From Chara braunii (lineage: Eukaryota > Streptophyta > Charophyceae > Charales > Characeae), in contig BFEA01000156.1 of assembly GCA_003427395.1 (NCBI GenBank), forward strand, positions 283,445 through 320,352: a stretch of DNA of 36,908 nt. The letters run 5' to 3'. Below are positions 19,605-31,452 of this stretch, in pieces. How positions within the stretch are numbered: position 1 is the first letter of the stretch; every line of letters begins with the position of its first letter. Under the pieces are notes generated by a model. It searched no databases, was not told the DNA's origin, and was given only the letters and a program-made list of their open reading frames with translations. A program made the position numbers and the translations under genes.

Positions 19605-19870
19605 GTCGTGGCCCAACCCAGCCGTGGCCTAAAGATCTCGGCAGTGGACCAGCCCTGCCGTAGCCTAGAGATCTCGCTGTAGCCTAGACATCTCGGCCGT
19701 GAGCCCGTGGCCCAGCGCAGCCGTAGCCTAGACATCTCGGCCGTGGGCCAGCACGGATGTAGCCTAGACATCTCGGCTCTGGCCGGGACATCCCCACCGT
19801 GGCCCAGCCATGGTCGTGGCCAGACATCTCAGCCGTGCCCCGGCCGAGCCGTAGCCCAGACATCTCGGGT
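19605..19870. repeat. Degenerate ~36-bp minisatellite
   Basis: At least seven diverged units share a core like GTAGCCTAGACATCTCGGCC, at about 19633, 19669, 19687, 19732, 19768, 19824 and 19859. Spacing is mostly 35-44 bp, with shorter and longer steps. T-rich sequence precedes it (19500-19590) and the LINE1 target site follows. Confidence 0.88.
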
Positions 19871-19917
19871 GAGGCCTGAAAATAACGAGGGGAAAAAAAT
19901 AAAAATTATCGGCTGCG

Positions 19918-19936
19918 ACCGCACGATCATCAGATC
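19918..19936. repeat. LINE1 target-site duplication, left copy
   Basis: ACCGCACGATCATCAGATC matches 33946-33964 at 18 of 19 bases and directly abuts the A-rich tail of LINE1. Confidence 0.85.
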
Positions 19937-20056
19937 TTTCTTTTTTTTCTTTCTTTTTTGACAAAAAAAAGGGCCCAGTGCCCAAGGCTGATATTATCAA
20001 TAAGGGAATTGAGGCCGGGGTCCTCACAGTCTACCCGGAGTAGCAAAATCGAAATT

Positions 20057-20239
20057 GCTGAGAACCGGGCTCAGCGTCCCTCATGATGAAGATGATGATA
20101 ATGGTGATGGTGGTAATAATGGTGATACTAACAATCGTTCTCCTGCTGGAAAATCGGGTCCAACGTCCCACACTTCTGACTTTGAACTGTACAGAGGGAG
20201 CGGAAGGAGCCACTGGGGGGCACCAGTGGGACTCCTTCC
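20057..20239 (-). other. LINE1 3' UTR hairpins
   Basis: Three strong inverted repeats lie here. At 20202-20239, arms GGAAGGAG and CACTGG pair with CCAGTG and CTCCTTCC (14 pairs). At 20145-20164 is the module-type hairpin GTTGGA/TCCAGC, and at 20057-20075 another, GCTGAG/CTCAGC with loop CCCGGTT. A GAT/GGT triplet microsatellite (20081-20135) separates the last two. The second constant hairpin found in the other copies is missing. Confidence 0.8.
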
Positions 20240-20277
20240 ATACCCTTGCCTTTGTAGCAACGAATTTGGGACTGTCA

Positions 20278-22480
20278 TCAAACCAAGATTTCCGTCTGGG
20301 AGAGGGCGTGGGGAGGGAACGGGTCCGGGAAGTCTGTGGGGGGGCGAAAAGGGAATGAGGGTTCCACCTGGGTCCATTCTTTGAAAACTAACTTGTAGTC
20401 CCTCATCTCCTCCAAACCTCGTTGAGCTTCGATTTTATCCCCTCCCCATGTGACCTTTGCTACCCATCCCTCCCCCTCTCCTCCCAACCAATTTGTGCAA
20501 AATACTGTGATACCCTTCCTGACGTCAGAGATTTGCGTGAAAAGATCCAGTTGTGACTTCGTGTCAGACCATCTTTGTATGAGTGCTAGCTGTACATGTT
20601 GTTGTATTTGTTCCACTATTTCTGCCCCTTCTTTCCTCACATTTTCCAGGACCAAGACACATTTTTGTCTGCAGAGCGCCCACATCACCGCCCTCCTGCC
20701 CAGCCAGAACATGTTTTCAACAAAAGTCGAACCTTCCGCTGCCAATGGCCAATGTCCCGCCATGACCATGGCCAGGGGAATCCGTTACCATCTTCTGCCA
20801 AATCGGGTCCCACCACCTCCACATGAACTGGGCTATTGGGCATTGCATAAAAATATGCTCGATAGTCTCCGCCCTCTTACGGGCAGGAAACATGTGCAGA
20901 CACCGCTGACACCATGGCAGCGCCAGGCCCCACTGTTCCAGGTTGGTGCGGTCTATTAACCTGTCGTTTGTGGGCAGGCAGCGGTGTGCTATCTGCCACT
21001 GTAGGGACGAGATTTTTGCAGGTTTAGATTTTTTATCTTGGAACCATCGAATAGGCTTCAGGAGAGAACGGTCCACGTTAAGCTGGTTGGCCCAGCGATC
21101 AATAACCACATCCCTCAGACACCATTTGGGTCTAAGCATCCTGTAGGCGGACTTGACCGACAGTCGGTAGAGGGTTATTTGATTTGCCGCCCCCCCCTGC
21201 TTTCTCTGGGGAAGTGACCAAGTCCATTCCGCCGGGTCCAGTGCTAACTCATGGACAGCCCACTGTGGTTGGTAAGCTACTTTCACCCCTCTCTCTATCA
21301 TGATTCCGATCCGATAGACCAAAGCCGTCTCTATCCATTCAAAGGGGGCTCTACTCCCTTCAATGCCCCCCATTTGTGCATTCCCGTAGTACTCTACCAG
21401 AACCATTTGGGGATCTACCATATGAATTTGGCCGATGTGTGTCGGCACCTCCTTGGTTGCTATACAATCCCCTTCTTTGAGGGAGGGTCCTTGTTTGAGA
21501 GTACGGTACCATGCTAGTGGAACAGTCTCAATTAGCTCTTCAAGATGTTTCTCTACGTGGTGGCAATGATGTAGAGTCTCCCGTAGTTGGTTGGCCGTTT
21601 CCCAGTCTCGTTTCTCTTGGTCCCAAAGATCCCCAATTCTGAGCACTCCCCGATTAACCCAACTTTTCCATGGCAGAGCTGAGGTCGATCTGATACAGCC
21701 CCGTTGATCTGTCAGTCATCGGCTGTTGAACAGAGGCTGGCGATAGATCTCCTCTCACCGATCCAGGAGGGGGTTGTCAGGGAGCGGAAACCTTCTCCAT
21801 ATTGCCAGCAGAGAAGGCCAAAAATTGTCTCTTGGCTGGTCCTCCCCTTCCCATCCACCCCCCATCCTTGGGCATTTGCTCGGGATTGTCCACGAAAGGT
21901 CCTCTAACCAGGTCAATGGATGTACCCCTTGCGGGGCGGCTGAAGTTAGGCGAACTAGTTGTTCTAGGGCCAATATGCACCACGGACTGTGGGGTGTGAA
22001 AATCAGTCTTTTGAGCCAATGCAGACACAATGCCTGAGTTTGTGTGGCAAGGGCAATGATCCCCAGACCCCCTCGAGCTCTAGGTTGGATAATTAAGTCT
22101 CATGCTACCCTGTTGATGGCTTTGTCATTCTCACTATCCCCCTCCATAGGAAAGTCGTTGCCTTTCTCCTAAGTAGCCTCAGCGCTCCTTTACTCAAAGG
22201 CCAAAGAACCGACTTATACCATAATGCTGCAAAAGCAACGTTATTGATAACTAGCACGAGGCCGAAGAGGGAGGTATGCTTATTGTTCCAATTACAAAGT
22301 TTTTGCAGGGCGAGAGTATTTATCCATTCGTCGTTAGTCGGTAGGCAGCCTATCGCTGTCATGGATACCCCCAGGATCCTTTGCGGAGTATCTGGCGGCA
22401 ACCATGCTATTTGTGGTGAGTCTGGGGGGCACACCCCCTGGTAGTGTATCCACCACCCTTGTGTCTTGCTCCCCCAATTC
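20278..22480 (-). pseudogene. LINE1 ORF2 C-terminal region
   Basis: After the RT, open segments 22677-22105, 21646-20717 and 20769-20278 in changing frames carry the post-RT domain. Visible blocks are NWGSKTQGWW, LGVSMTAIG, LPWCQRCLHMF...EHIFMQCP (the reverse-transcriptase-associated zinc finger) and a C-terminal tail ending near PTDFPDPFPPHALS. No RNase H is seen after the zinc finger. The matching LINE2 region is 29453-31452, with clear residue-by-residue similarity, so the two elements are the same family. Confidence 0.87.
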
Positions 22481-23801
22481 ACTGTCATATATGAGACCTT
22501 CATAAAATTTTCCATCAGTTTCCGGATCTCCTTCAAGTTGTTGTGTGTGGCCTCTACCATAATAGTGAGGTCGTTTGCGAATAGGGAGCAAAAAGGGATG
22601 GCCTCTTCTGGTATGTTAGCGATTCGAATTTCAGTAATGCTCTTGTGAGCTCGTAGGTCGGTGGCCAGCGCTTCCATGATAATCTAAAACAAAAAGGGGG
22701 CGATCGGGTCGCCCTGGTGGACCGACCGTTCCATCTTTAGTGGCGGTGCCACGCTCCCATTAACTTGAATACAAGTGGTTGCGTTCTGGTGAAGGATCCA
22801 AACCTATCGCCTTAAACTCGGCCTAAAGTTCATTTTCTCTAAACTTTTGTCCATAAAGTTTCAGTCGACATGGTCGTATGCTTTTTCGAAATCAATAAAA
22901 ATCAAGGCCGCATTCTGACGGGTGTGTCTAGCAAGCTGTAAAACCTCATGCACTAGGAGGATTTTTTCCCGAATGTTTCTATTCTGCAGGAACCCAGTTT
23001 GGGATGGGTAGATGATCTCCTCCATAACCGGAATCATCCGATTGGCCAAAGTTTTAGACAACATTTTGTAAACAATCGTAAGAAGTATTATAAGTCGGTA
23101 GTTCCAAATATCCATTTTATCCCCTTTCTTGTAGAGAAGGGTCAACACCCCCTGTCCTACTCTCTCACCCATTTTCCCTGTTTGCCATACTTGCCGGTAG
23201 TAATCCATGACATCTTGACTGAGGAAATCTCAAGTGGTTTCCCAAAATTCTTTGGGGAAGCCATCTATTCATGGGGCTTTGTCCTCTTGCATTTGCATGA
23301 GGGCCGTCCATATTTCCTGTTTGGAGAGTGGGGCTTCAAGGGAATCCCTCTGATTTGGAGACAACGCCTTTTCTATGGGGACTGAAAAATCCTCAATTTG
23401 CCTATTATGAGTGATTCCATCAAAGGTGTCGATGTGAGAGGGGAAAAAATCTTTATAGAAGTCATGAGCGATTTTGGTGCATCTGGCCGTGGTTACGGCC
23501 GGGTCTGATTCTCTAGCCTTCGGATTGTAGAGGGTCTCAATTGTGGTCCGTTTGGCCCGCACACTGACCCGTCCAAAGAAGCGTGTATCCATGGCTCCTT
23601 CCGTTGAGAAGTTGTTAGTCTCGACCTCAATTTAGCTTTCTGCCATCTGTAACGTGCATGGTTCAGAAGTTGCTTTTTTAGTTTCTGTATTTGGATCATT
23701 TGTTCCTCTCTCTGCGAATTTTCGTGAAGATTTTCTTGCAACTCTCGATCCTCAATATTATGCATTAAGCGGATTTCCTGATGGTGTCGTTGAGTAGCCA
23801 A
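22480..23801 (-). pseudogene. LINE1 reverse transcriptase
   Basis: Segments in order: 23801-23493 (charged helix, HARYRWQKAK), 23592-23269 (KRTTIETLYNPKA, SKQEIWTALMQMQEDKAP), 23208-22861 (LLYKKGDKMDIWNYR, SQTGFLQNR, ALIFIDFEKAYDHVD with the first catalytic Asp), QGDPIAPFLF near 22700, and FANDLTIMV at the start of 22677-22105. The canonical FADD box reads FAND: the second aspartate position of the pair is kept but the first is asparagine. Combined with stops between the segments, the enzyme is dead. Confidence 0.92.
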
Positions 23802-23899
23802 GCATTTAGAGAATTGGATATATTTCTAGCCAGGAAAAATAGTCCATTATTGAATCATGCAATCTGGGAGTCGTGAAGCCACGTTCCTTCTCTCCAGTA

Positions 23900-24720
23900 T
23901 TCTCAAAGTTATCGTAAGTACCCTTGGAAAGACTTTAACCTAAGCAAGGAAGTATCGAGTTCATAATAGATGGGCCCTTGATCCAGCCGTTTATGAAAGG
24001 TCCAGATGGCCATGCACATTCGATAATCTAGACTCGGGTATGGGCTTGTTGGTAATATAGCGACTGTTATCAACCCGCCCACGAGATCTTCCAAGGCCAA
24101 AATTAAGTCAATCCGAGACTTTGAGAGTCTACCTGGATCGTTATTCTTAATGTAGGTAAAAGTTTTCTTTATGGGGTAGCTACGTATGTATGCCCCCTAT
24201 CATTTTTTCATCCTGTTCTGCATTATAGTTGGTGGAGGAATGGACTCTCGATTAGCACCAGCAGGATGTTAGGGGTCGGGACATTCTTAATTTATTCCAG
24301 GAAATCTCTCTGTTCCCCGGGGGAGTTAGGAGCGTAGAGGGAGACGATGAAGACAACCTTCAATTCTAACATACCTAGTACCGACACCCAACGCCCATCC
24401 TGCTCATCCTTTTCCCAATGGAGGACCTCGAACCGCGGCTCTGGGGGGATTCATATTGCCACCCCCGCTCGGCGCGGTCCTGGGGCATAGGCCTAGTAAT
24501 TTTGAAAAGATCAGACTTGCTTACGCGCCTTGTGGTGCTCCGACGAATCCGTTAAGTGGGTTTCCGGTATACACACCACGTCCGACCACTTTTTGCCTTC
24601 CACGCCCCACATGAGATCCCATAGTGCCTGTTTTTTTTTCCGGGGAGCGAGACGCCAAGCCATTTACGTTAATGGACCTGACATCCAAATCAGCATGTTG
24701 GAGCGTTTTCCTCTATACCT
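23900..24720 (-). pseudogene. LINE1 APE-type endonuclease, degraded
   Basis: Across three frames I can read SINVNGLAS near 24690 (N-terminal Asn), SDVVCIPETHL near 24570 (catalytic Glu), RWVSVLGM and VVFIVSLYAPNSPGEQRDF near 24370-24300 (Tyr-Ala-Pro-Asn block), and the C-terminal end in 24100-23909. This order identifies an apurinic endonuclease-like domain, which nicks target DNA for target-primed reverse transcription. At least five stops or shifts interrupt it. Confidence 0.8.
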
Positions 24721-24818
24721 TGTTTTTCCCGTATAAGGCCTCGATCCAATCCATAATAGGCTCGCCCACCCTTTCTCAAAACAAAATACAGACTTTGATT
24801 CAAGCGCGTAAAACAGAA

Positions 24819-25238
24819 TTATCGTACTTTTGTAGTGATTTCATAATTGAACAAGTCCGAGTCTATTATGTTCGATATGAGAAAGATTGGATTCTCGGTG
24901 TGAATGGGCCTTATTGTTTGGCCAAACAGATTTGTAACTTGGTACATGATATTTGTATTAATTTGATAATATCCTCGAAGAAAACTCCTTTCCCCAAGTG
25001 TTGTCACAGTCTTTGCCAATCCTGAGCATACCAATCCACCCCCCCCCCCAGGATGTTTTTGCGCAGGATTGTGCACATTAAGCAGGTCATCTATTGACCA
25101 AATGTGGCTAGGTTTCACGTTTAGTTGTTGAGTTTCCAGGAGGGCAGCGTGCGTAAACCACTGCAATCCCGCGTCCTTGTTGTCTTCGAATCTCACATAC
25201 AGATCCTTATAGGCCATCTTAAGGTTTTTCGAAGACAC
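24819..25238 (-). pseudogene. LINE1 coding segment between ORF1 and endonuclease, unrecognised
   Basis: This is a 139-codon open stretch (MAYKDLYVRFEDNKDAG, LETQQLNVKPSHIWSIDDLL) with a poly-glycine run from a C-tract. It looks coding rather than random, but I know no matching domain. It could be the end of ORF1 or an N-terminal extension of ORF2. It sits directly upstream of the endonuclease in transcription order. Confidence 0.45.
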
Positions 25239-25403
25239 ACTGATAGTTGTTGTCGTCCCCGGCTCATAATGTTATGAGATAAACTGTCTTACTTCGTAGA
25301 ATTTTAGTGCCCCCTTCCTCTGCAAATGCCATCCCTGCAGAGTTACCCCCCCGTATGAAGGGGTATACGGGTCCTCGATTTCTGGCGGTGAGAGGTCGAG
25401 TTC

Positions 25404-26767
25404 CTACTTCCCTCCTCTCTTTCTGAGAGGGAACACTAACACCTTATCTCCTTTTGTGAGGTTCCCGTTGCACAACCCTTTCTCAATTAGATGACGCAGT
25501 TTTAACCTTCGAGATGGTTCGGCTTGCTCCACCTCCGTCCCAACCTTCGTACCGGTTCCTTTCCCTTGACCTTCGTGCTTCGTGGGTGGGCTTGGGGAAG
25601 GGTTATCAGCCCGGACCAAGCCAGTAGCAGTCTCAACCACGTTCGGGGGTGTCATAGCTTGCGGCTGCTCTGTTTCGGATTCTGGCGGAGGGAGGAACTT
25701 CTCTTCCACTATGCCCCATATTCTAGTTAGGGCCTGGTGCGAGCTGGTGTCTGGGGGTAAGCCATATTCAAGTGCTTGTTTCAACGTCGGGTTCCCATCC
25801 ATCAGTGGGAAAACGTGAACGTAGGCTTCATCCCAGAACTGCTCTATTTGTTGAGGGTGCAGGTTTTTGAACCGGCTGATCAACCAGTCCACCGGACTTC
25901 TCAGTTTTGTTTCGTCCCCTTGCTGGCCCCAGTCCTCTAGGACGCTATCAGTCATTTCCACCTCTGGGGAGGCGACTGGCGGTTCCCAGTCCATGGGTTG
26001 GGTGTCAAAGACACGAGAGAAGGGGTCTACTTCAGTTAAAACCCTTGAAGTGGCGTTCTCTACCTGGTTAGGTTGTTGATGTTCCTCCTTTCGTGGCCCC
26101 ACTTCCCCCTTCGCATCCCCCCTTTCCCCCTTGTCTTCTTGCCTATCTGTTTTTTCCCCCTGGTCATCTCCTTTACTTTGCCGAAAAACTTTCTCTCTCC
26201 TTTGTTCCTCCTGTCGCAGCACAAGATCCATCCCCTAGACTGATTGGCCACCCCTTCCCGGACACTGTTTTTTTTGCCCCTTCTCCCTACTGCCTTTCCT
26301 GTCGCGGCACCAGGTCCATCCCCTCCATCCCCTCTCCTCTCCCCAGGGCTGTGAATGAATTAGTCTCCCCCACCCGAACACTGTTCTGTTTCGGAATCCC
26401 GGGTAAGTTATGTGCCTTCAGTAAATTCTTGGGGCGCGCGGTCCTCTTTAAGGGCAGGGAGTGCCATATTTCCTCCGTGTCCTGCAAGGTGATAAAGTCA
26501 TGGGGCCCCGTCACTCCTTGCAGTCTTCCCCCGATCCCTTGCGGTCCCCCTCAGGTCCCTTGCAGGGAGGGGGAGGGAAAGGGGTGAGATGGGGAAGAAG
26601 GTGGCGGGGGGGTGGGGGGCAAGATTTATGCCCCCTTCCATTCTAACCTCTGCAGGCTGAGGGGGAGTCCACTGCTCCGGCGGTTTAGTAGCCCAGTTTA
26701 CCGCATCTTTTTTCCCACATTCTGATCCCTTTACTCCTCCACCCTCCCGAGGTTCATCCACGTACAC
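25404..26767 (-). pseudogene. LINE1 ORF1 C-terminal region
   Basis: The open segment 26231-25404 (275 codons) is acidic and proline-rich, with a helical block (FKNLHPQQIEQFWDEAYVHV) and a basic end (LRKRGGK). Upstream in transcription, 26767-26498 and 26514-26287 continue in other frames. MDLVPRQERQ ends the latter and MDLVLRQEEQ begins the former. This reflects a DNA duplication: the bases around 26210-26268 and 26299-26385 are diverged direct repeats about 89 bp apart. ORF1 proteins of L1s bind RNA; this tail has no recognised fold. Confidence 0.55.
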
Positions 26768-26869
26768 CCAGCCTTCATGCCCCGGGTCAACAATTCTCCA
26801 GCAAGTAGCTTGGAATGGGTCATGCAGCAGTCGCCCCGTTGTCTTGACCCGCTTGGCCGGGTGATGGGG

Positions 26870-27743
26870 TTAGTTAGAGTCGGCTGGAAGGCGACCGTAC
26901 ACCTGGCATTTAAAACACCATGGTTGGGTTTTGTGTGCAGTGTGTATCCGGTAATCCCTCCCTCCTACCGGGAAAAGAATCACGTCGTCTATTACAAACA
27001 TATGCTCTTTTGACAGATCCAAGACAATCATAAGAGAATCATTCCTTAGGGTCACGTACGAGGGAAGGGGGTCGATAAAATCGACGATTTCATACTTTTA
27101 GGCAAGCTCTTGTACGAAGGCCCCTTGGATTTCGATGGGCACATGGCGAAATTCCACCCAATAAAAGTCTGACATCAATTGATCTTTTTTCTCCTCTGGC
27201 TTGGATTGTCTGGGTGGGGACGAGGAGAAAATCCCCACCTTAGATCGGCCACAGGGGATACTATGCCATATGTCCATAATTTTTTTATTTGAATCAAACA
27301 TGCATAGTACAGTGAAAATTGTTGTCGATGTTGGCTGGATCAGGAAGAAGTCCTGTGCCCCTTCCTCCGATCCTTTCAGAGTAACGAGTCTCTTTCTGAT
27401 CCAGCCAACCTTGTCGTTAGTTGATTTGTAGGCTGCATCGTCATAAAAAACCCACACACTTGCATGTCGTGAGTACATTGAGTCATGTTCCTTTAATATT
27501 GTTTCTGGCAAAACTTTTACGCGATGTTTCTTCCCTCCCTGACTTATTAGGCTATCTTGGGGGGAGACCAGAAATTTGGACATAAAGAACGTCGATGTCG
27601 TGGTGAGGTTGTCAAGAGGAATCTCCGGATCGTCCTCCCCTTTTTTTTCTCTTTTGACCACTAGAGTTTGAGCATTGTACATCCTCTTAAGCTTGCCAGC
27701 CCATGCAGATTCCTTTTGTACATCTATCACCTTAGGGGAAGGG
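26870..27743 (-). pseudogene. LINE1 ORF1 central region with DUF4283-like part and zinc knuckle
   Basis: From the LINE2 insertion point the frame runs to a stop at 27098. It begins with the second copy of the duplicated 106-residue block (VQKESAWAGKLKRMY). After the DFYWVEFRHVP block the stop is crossed and LPSYVTLRNDSLMIVLDL, FPVGGRDYRIH and CFKCQVYGR follow (27055-26870). The sequence of an FYWVEFRHVP block, hydrophobic strands and a terminal CXXC-type knuckle fits the plant L1 ORF1 architecture (DUF4283 plus CCHC). The knuckle lacks a clear His and last Cys because the frame breaks. Role: RNA binding in the retrotransposition particle (family knowledge). Confidence 0.75.
27730..27743. repeat. 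LINE2 target-site duplication, left copy
   Basis: CCTTAGGGGAAGGG, identical to 32057-32070. Confidence 0.95.
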
Positions 27744-28180
27744 CCATCGTCAGAGCTACGAATTGCGGAGTGTCATGTGTCCAAAGAAAGAATCAGGTGA
27801 TGAAGGGCAACGAAGGGCATGGAAGGTTTGTTCCCCCCAGACTACCAGTGAGGGGTCACCGACAGGTTTGGTGTTTTTGTCTTGCTACGTGGTGAGGGGT
27901 AAAGTGAAGCCACGGTCCTTTAGTCCTTATTGTTCAGTTTTTTTTTTATGCCCGAGAGAGTGGTCACGTGATGGCTGAGTTACCTTCGGGCCGATAAGGA
28001 AGGGGGTGAAGGTTTGGGTGCGACAGACACATCATGATGAGAGGTTGGTTTATATGCTTCAATCCATAGTTTTGTGGGATGCTTGTTGCTCTTCGTGGCT
28101 TGAGTGGCCTCCGTTTTTTCGTTTTGATCTCGTTTTTTTGGGAGGTAGCTTCAAGATAATAACTCGATTTCGATTTTCAG
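27744..28180. other. LINE2 5' segment of uncertain origin
   Basis: These 437 bp lie inside the duplication, so they were inserted with LINE2, yet they show no endonuclease or RT sequence on the plus strand. The junction reads TTTTCAG then ATG, like a 3' splice site. GTGAAGCCACGGTCCTT at 27903-27919 resembles GTGAAGCCACGTTCCTT in LINE1 at 23874-23890. In LINE1 those bases are antisense to the endonuclease-RT linker, hinting at a 5' inversion. Nothing else in the segment confirms this. Confidence 0.5.
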
Positions 28181-29452
28181 ATGATTGTAAATTCAAGTTT
28201 ACAGCACATACTAGCAATCAACAAGGTTAAAACGGAACTCTTTCAACAAGCTCAGTACAGGTGGCAAGGTGCCAGAACTCGGGGAAAACTTTCCAAACAC
28301 TCTACGGAAGGCAAAATAGACTCAAAGTTCTTTGGGCTCGCCCGTGCCAGATCTAAGCGCACCACAATTGAAGCCCTTTACGACTTACAGGGGACGGAGG
28401 GGAATCTCTCCCTCACAACGGCGGGCTGTGTTAAAATAGCCCATGATTTTTCCAAATACATGTTTGCCACACACATCCCCCCCATGGAGGAAGTAATCCG
28501 GCTGCGTCAGATCCACGACTTCCTGATACCCTTGACTAAGACACTTGCCCCAGAGCAAAGTGAAGGCCTGGAGGTCCCCCTTTCCAAGGAAGAGATATGG
28601 ACAACCTTGATGCAAATGGAGGAAGAGAAAACCCCTGGGTTAGATGGCCTTCCAAAGGAATTTTGGGAAATGGCGTGGAACCACCTAAGCCCGGACCTTA
28701 TGGATTACTATGCAGAAGTTTGGCGTTCGGGGGACATGGGGGAATTGGTAGGCCAAGGGGTGCTATCTCTCCTTTACAAAAAGGGAGACCATATGAACAT
28801 TCGAAATTACCGCTCCATCACCCTCTTAACTGTCACCTACAAAATGGTAGCAAAAGCTTTGGCGAACCGTATGATCCCGGTTCTAGAGGGACTGATTCAC
28901 CCATCTCAGACGGGGTTCATGCAGCACAGACACATCCACGAAAATATCATCCTCATCCACGAAATGGTGCAACTTACTCGCCAATCGAAGAAAAACGCGG
29001 CCTTTGTCTTCATTGACTTCGAAAAAGCCTACGACCATGTTGACTGGCTTTTTTTGGACAAATGTTTGGAGAAATTAGGCTTCGGACCAGTCTTTCGGCG
29101 GTGGATAAGAATCCTACACCAAAATGCTACCACAAGTGTACGGATCTCCCTGGCACCGTCGATAAAACTCGAAAGGTCGGTACGACAGGGAGACCCCATT
29201 GCACCTTTCCTCTTCCTCATCATTATGGAGGCCCTGTCAGCCAATCTGTGGGCCAATAAGGATCTGACCAGAATAAACATATCAAGGATCCCGGAGGGAG
29301 CCATACCAGTATGCTCGCTGTTCGCGGACGACTTAAGCATCATGGTCGATGCTACGCACGAAAACATGGAAGAGATGAGAAGACTGATGAAACGATTTAC
29401 AACTGTCTCGGATATGGTTGTGAACTGGGGGAGCAAAACCCAAGGGTGGTAG
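28181..29452 (+). pseudogene. LINE2 reverse transcriptase
   Basis: This is an uninterrupted 423-codon frame. Similarity to LINE1 starts at about residue 13. Blocks: TPGLDGLPKEFWE, LLYKKGDHMNIRNYRSITLL, PSQTGFMQHR, FVFIDFEKAYDHVDW (Asp 279), SVRQGDPIAPFLFLIIMEAL, and SLFADDLSIMVD (Asp 383 and 384). All catalytic residues are intact, unlike LINE1. It ends at a TAG after NWGSKTQGW, where LINE1 continues, so that stop is a lesion in a longer ORF2. The ATG used is arbitrary because the 5' part of ORF2 is missing. Confidence 0.95.
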
Positions 29453-31452
29453 ATCCACCATCAAGGGGGGAGACCCCCTGACACTCCTCGCATACGATGG
29501 TTACCCCTGGAAGCCCCACTGCGGGTTTTAGGGGTATCCGTGTCAGCTACCGGGCGCCCACCAACCAACGATGAATGGATCAGCGCCTGCTCTGGCCAAG
29601 CTGTCCCAATGGCGGAACAAACATACTTCACTATTTGGACGAGCACTGGCCATCAACAACGTCATTTTTGCTACATTATCATGGTATAAGTCGGTACTCC
29701 GGCCATTGAGTAAAGCCGCATACCAGTCTCTTAGGGCCAGGGTAGCAGCCTTTCTATGGCGGGGCGATGACGAGCGGGCAAATCTACTCAACCGGGTGGC
29801 ATGAAACTCAGTGATTCAACCAAAAACAGGGGGCGGTTTGGGTATCATTGACCCTCAAACACAAGTCCGGACCCTCCGCCTCCAGTGGATAAAGAAGATG
29901 ATCTTTGCCCCCCAGTGCCCTTGGTGAGCCTTGGCTTTGGAGCACATTGCACGTCTGGCCCCCCCGGCCTCGGAGGGAGTCCCCCCGCTTACATGGCTAG
30001 AGGACAGATACTGGTCGATCCCTCGGGAAATTCAAGGCCAGTCAGTGGAATAGTTATGGCCATCGCTACTAGAGTGTTGGCGACAATTACCCCTCCCAGA
30101 AAAGTCAGCCCCGGAACGATGGGAGGAAGTGGTCCGACAGCCACTTTTGGGGAACCGATGGATCACACCCCATTCAGGCCAAGTGCTCTGCAGCTCGGCC
30201 GCACCATGGAAGGGGTGGGTACAACGTGGGATCACGCGGGTGGGTCAGTTGTGGGACATGAGGAGGAGGGATTGGAAATCGGCAGCACAATAACGGGACG
30301 ACCTTCGCTACTGCCATCGCATAGAAGAACATCTAGACAAGATCACAGAAGTTATCCCGCTTGCATGGGTTAGATTACTGAGAAGGGGGCCCACTCTTCA
30401 GAATGGAGACTGGGTGGGCCTGAGGGGGGAGCCACATAGGGTGGGCTGGACCCCTTAGAATGGCAATGGCAGTCTGCAAGGAAAACGGCGCCCCGCCCCC
30501 CAGGCGGACAAACGACTGCACCAGCCACGAAGATCTACCTCCACAAACTAATGGTTAAGACCACATACAGGATGCTCAGACCAAAGAGGCAGTTGAGGGA
30601 TCAGATAAACGACAGATGGGCCAGACACCTCAACGTAGACCGGGCCCTCGTTACGACCATCAAGTGGTTTAGCAACAATAAAGCTCGACCAGCCAAAACC
30701 TCTTCCTTGCAGTGGCAGATCGCCCATCGCTGCCTCCCCACAAATGCTTGGCTAATAGATCACACCCACCTGGAACAGAAAGGCGTTGCGCTGCCCTGGT
30801 GTCAGCGGTGCCTCACGGTCTTCCCCTTACGCAAATGGAATGAGACAATCGAGCACATCTTTATGCAGTGTCCGGTGGCCGTACTGACGTGGCGCTGGTG
30901 GGACAGGGTATGGCGCAAGATGGTACCGGACACCCCCTGGCCGTGGTCTTGGAGGGCGATCCTCACCGGTCACTGCCCCGAAATGGCTGCAGCGTCCGCC
31001 TACACAGAAAACTGGTTTAGCCTTGGTAGAAGAGCGGTTCTCTGGGCTCTGTGGTGGCAGCGATGCCTTCTCAGTCTGGAAACCGTTAGAGCGGGGATGG
31101 AGAGCTCAGAGAACAGATTAAGGAGCAGATTCAGGTGGAATTGCTGCGTAGATGGTACGATTTGAAAAGCCAGCTGGATACTTTTCAAATGGGCCAGGAC
31201 ATTAAGCGGGCCCTCACGGCCTTCTGCACAGAATGGCTTGGGGGAGACCGAGGGGGTTGGGTAGCTAAGATACAGTGGGGAGGGGATCAACCAAGTGGAC
31301 AGGATGGAGTACAACAGGTCCCCCTCAGAGATTACCGCCTGGTGTTCAATGATTGGACCAATGTCGAGCCTTCGTTCCCGATGCGACCCCCTACTGATTT
31401 CTCGGACCCTTTCCCTCCCCACCCGCTTGCTCTAGCTGAGCCCCTCACTTAA
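29453..31452 (+). pseudogene. LINE2 ORF2 C-terminal region with zinc finger
   Basis: Downstream of the TAG the reading continues across frames: LGVSVSATGR, then 29571-29804 (WRNKHTSLFGRALAINNV, FLWRGDDE), WIKKMIFAPQCPWGALALEH near 29900, and LAWVRLLRRGPTL near 30360. The open segment 30551-31165 carries SSLQWQIAHRCLPTN and the zinc finger LPWCQRCLTVF...EHIFMQCP. The last segment, 31135-31452, ends PTDFSDPFPPHPLA. All blocks match LINE1 20278-22480 in order. Several frameshifts and stops are present. Confidence 0.88.

Noticed and set aside
19605-19870. CRISPR-like array
   Set aside because: Units are degenerate with no constant repeat/unique spacer pattern, and the context is eukaryotic; a minisatellite.
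20081-20135. GAT/GGT triplet run as coding repeat
   Set aside because: It lies in the LINE1 3' UTR between two hairpins; a simple microsatellite.
29885-30373. 162-codon plus-strand open frame as an independent gene
   Set aside because: The LINE2 ORF2 text runs through the same bases in other frames; this one is a shadow.
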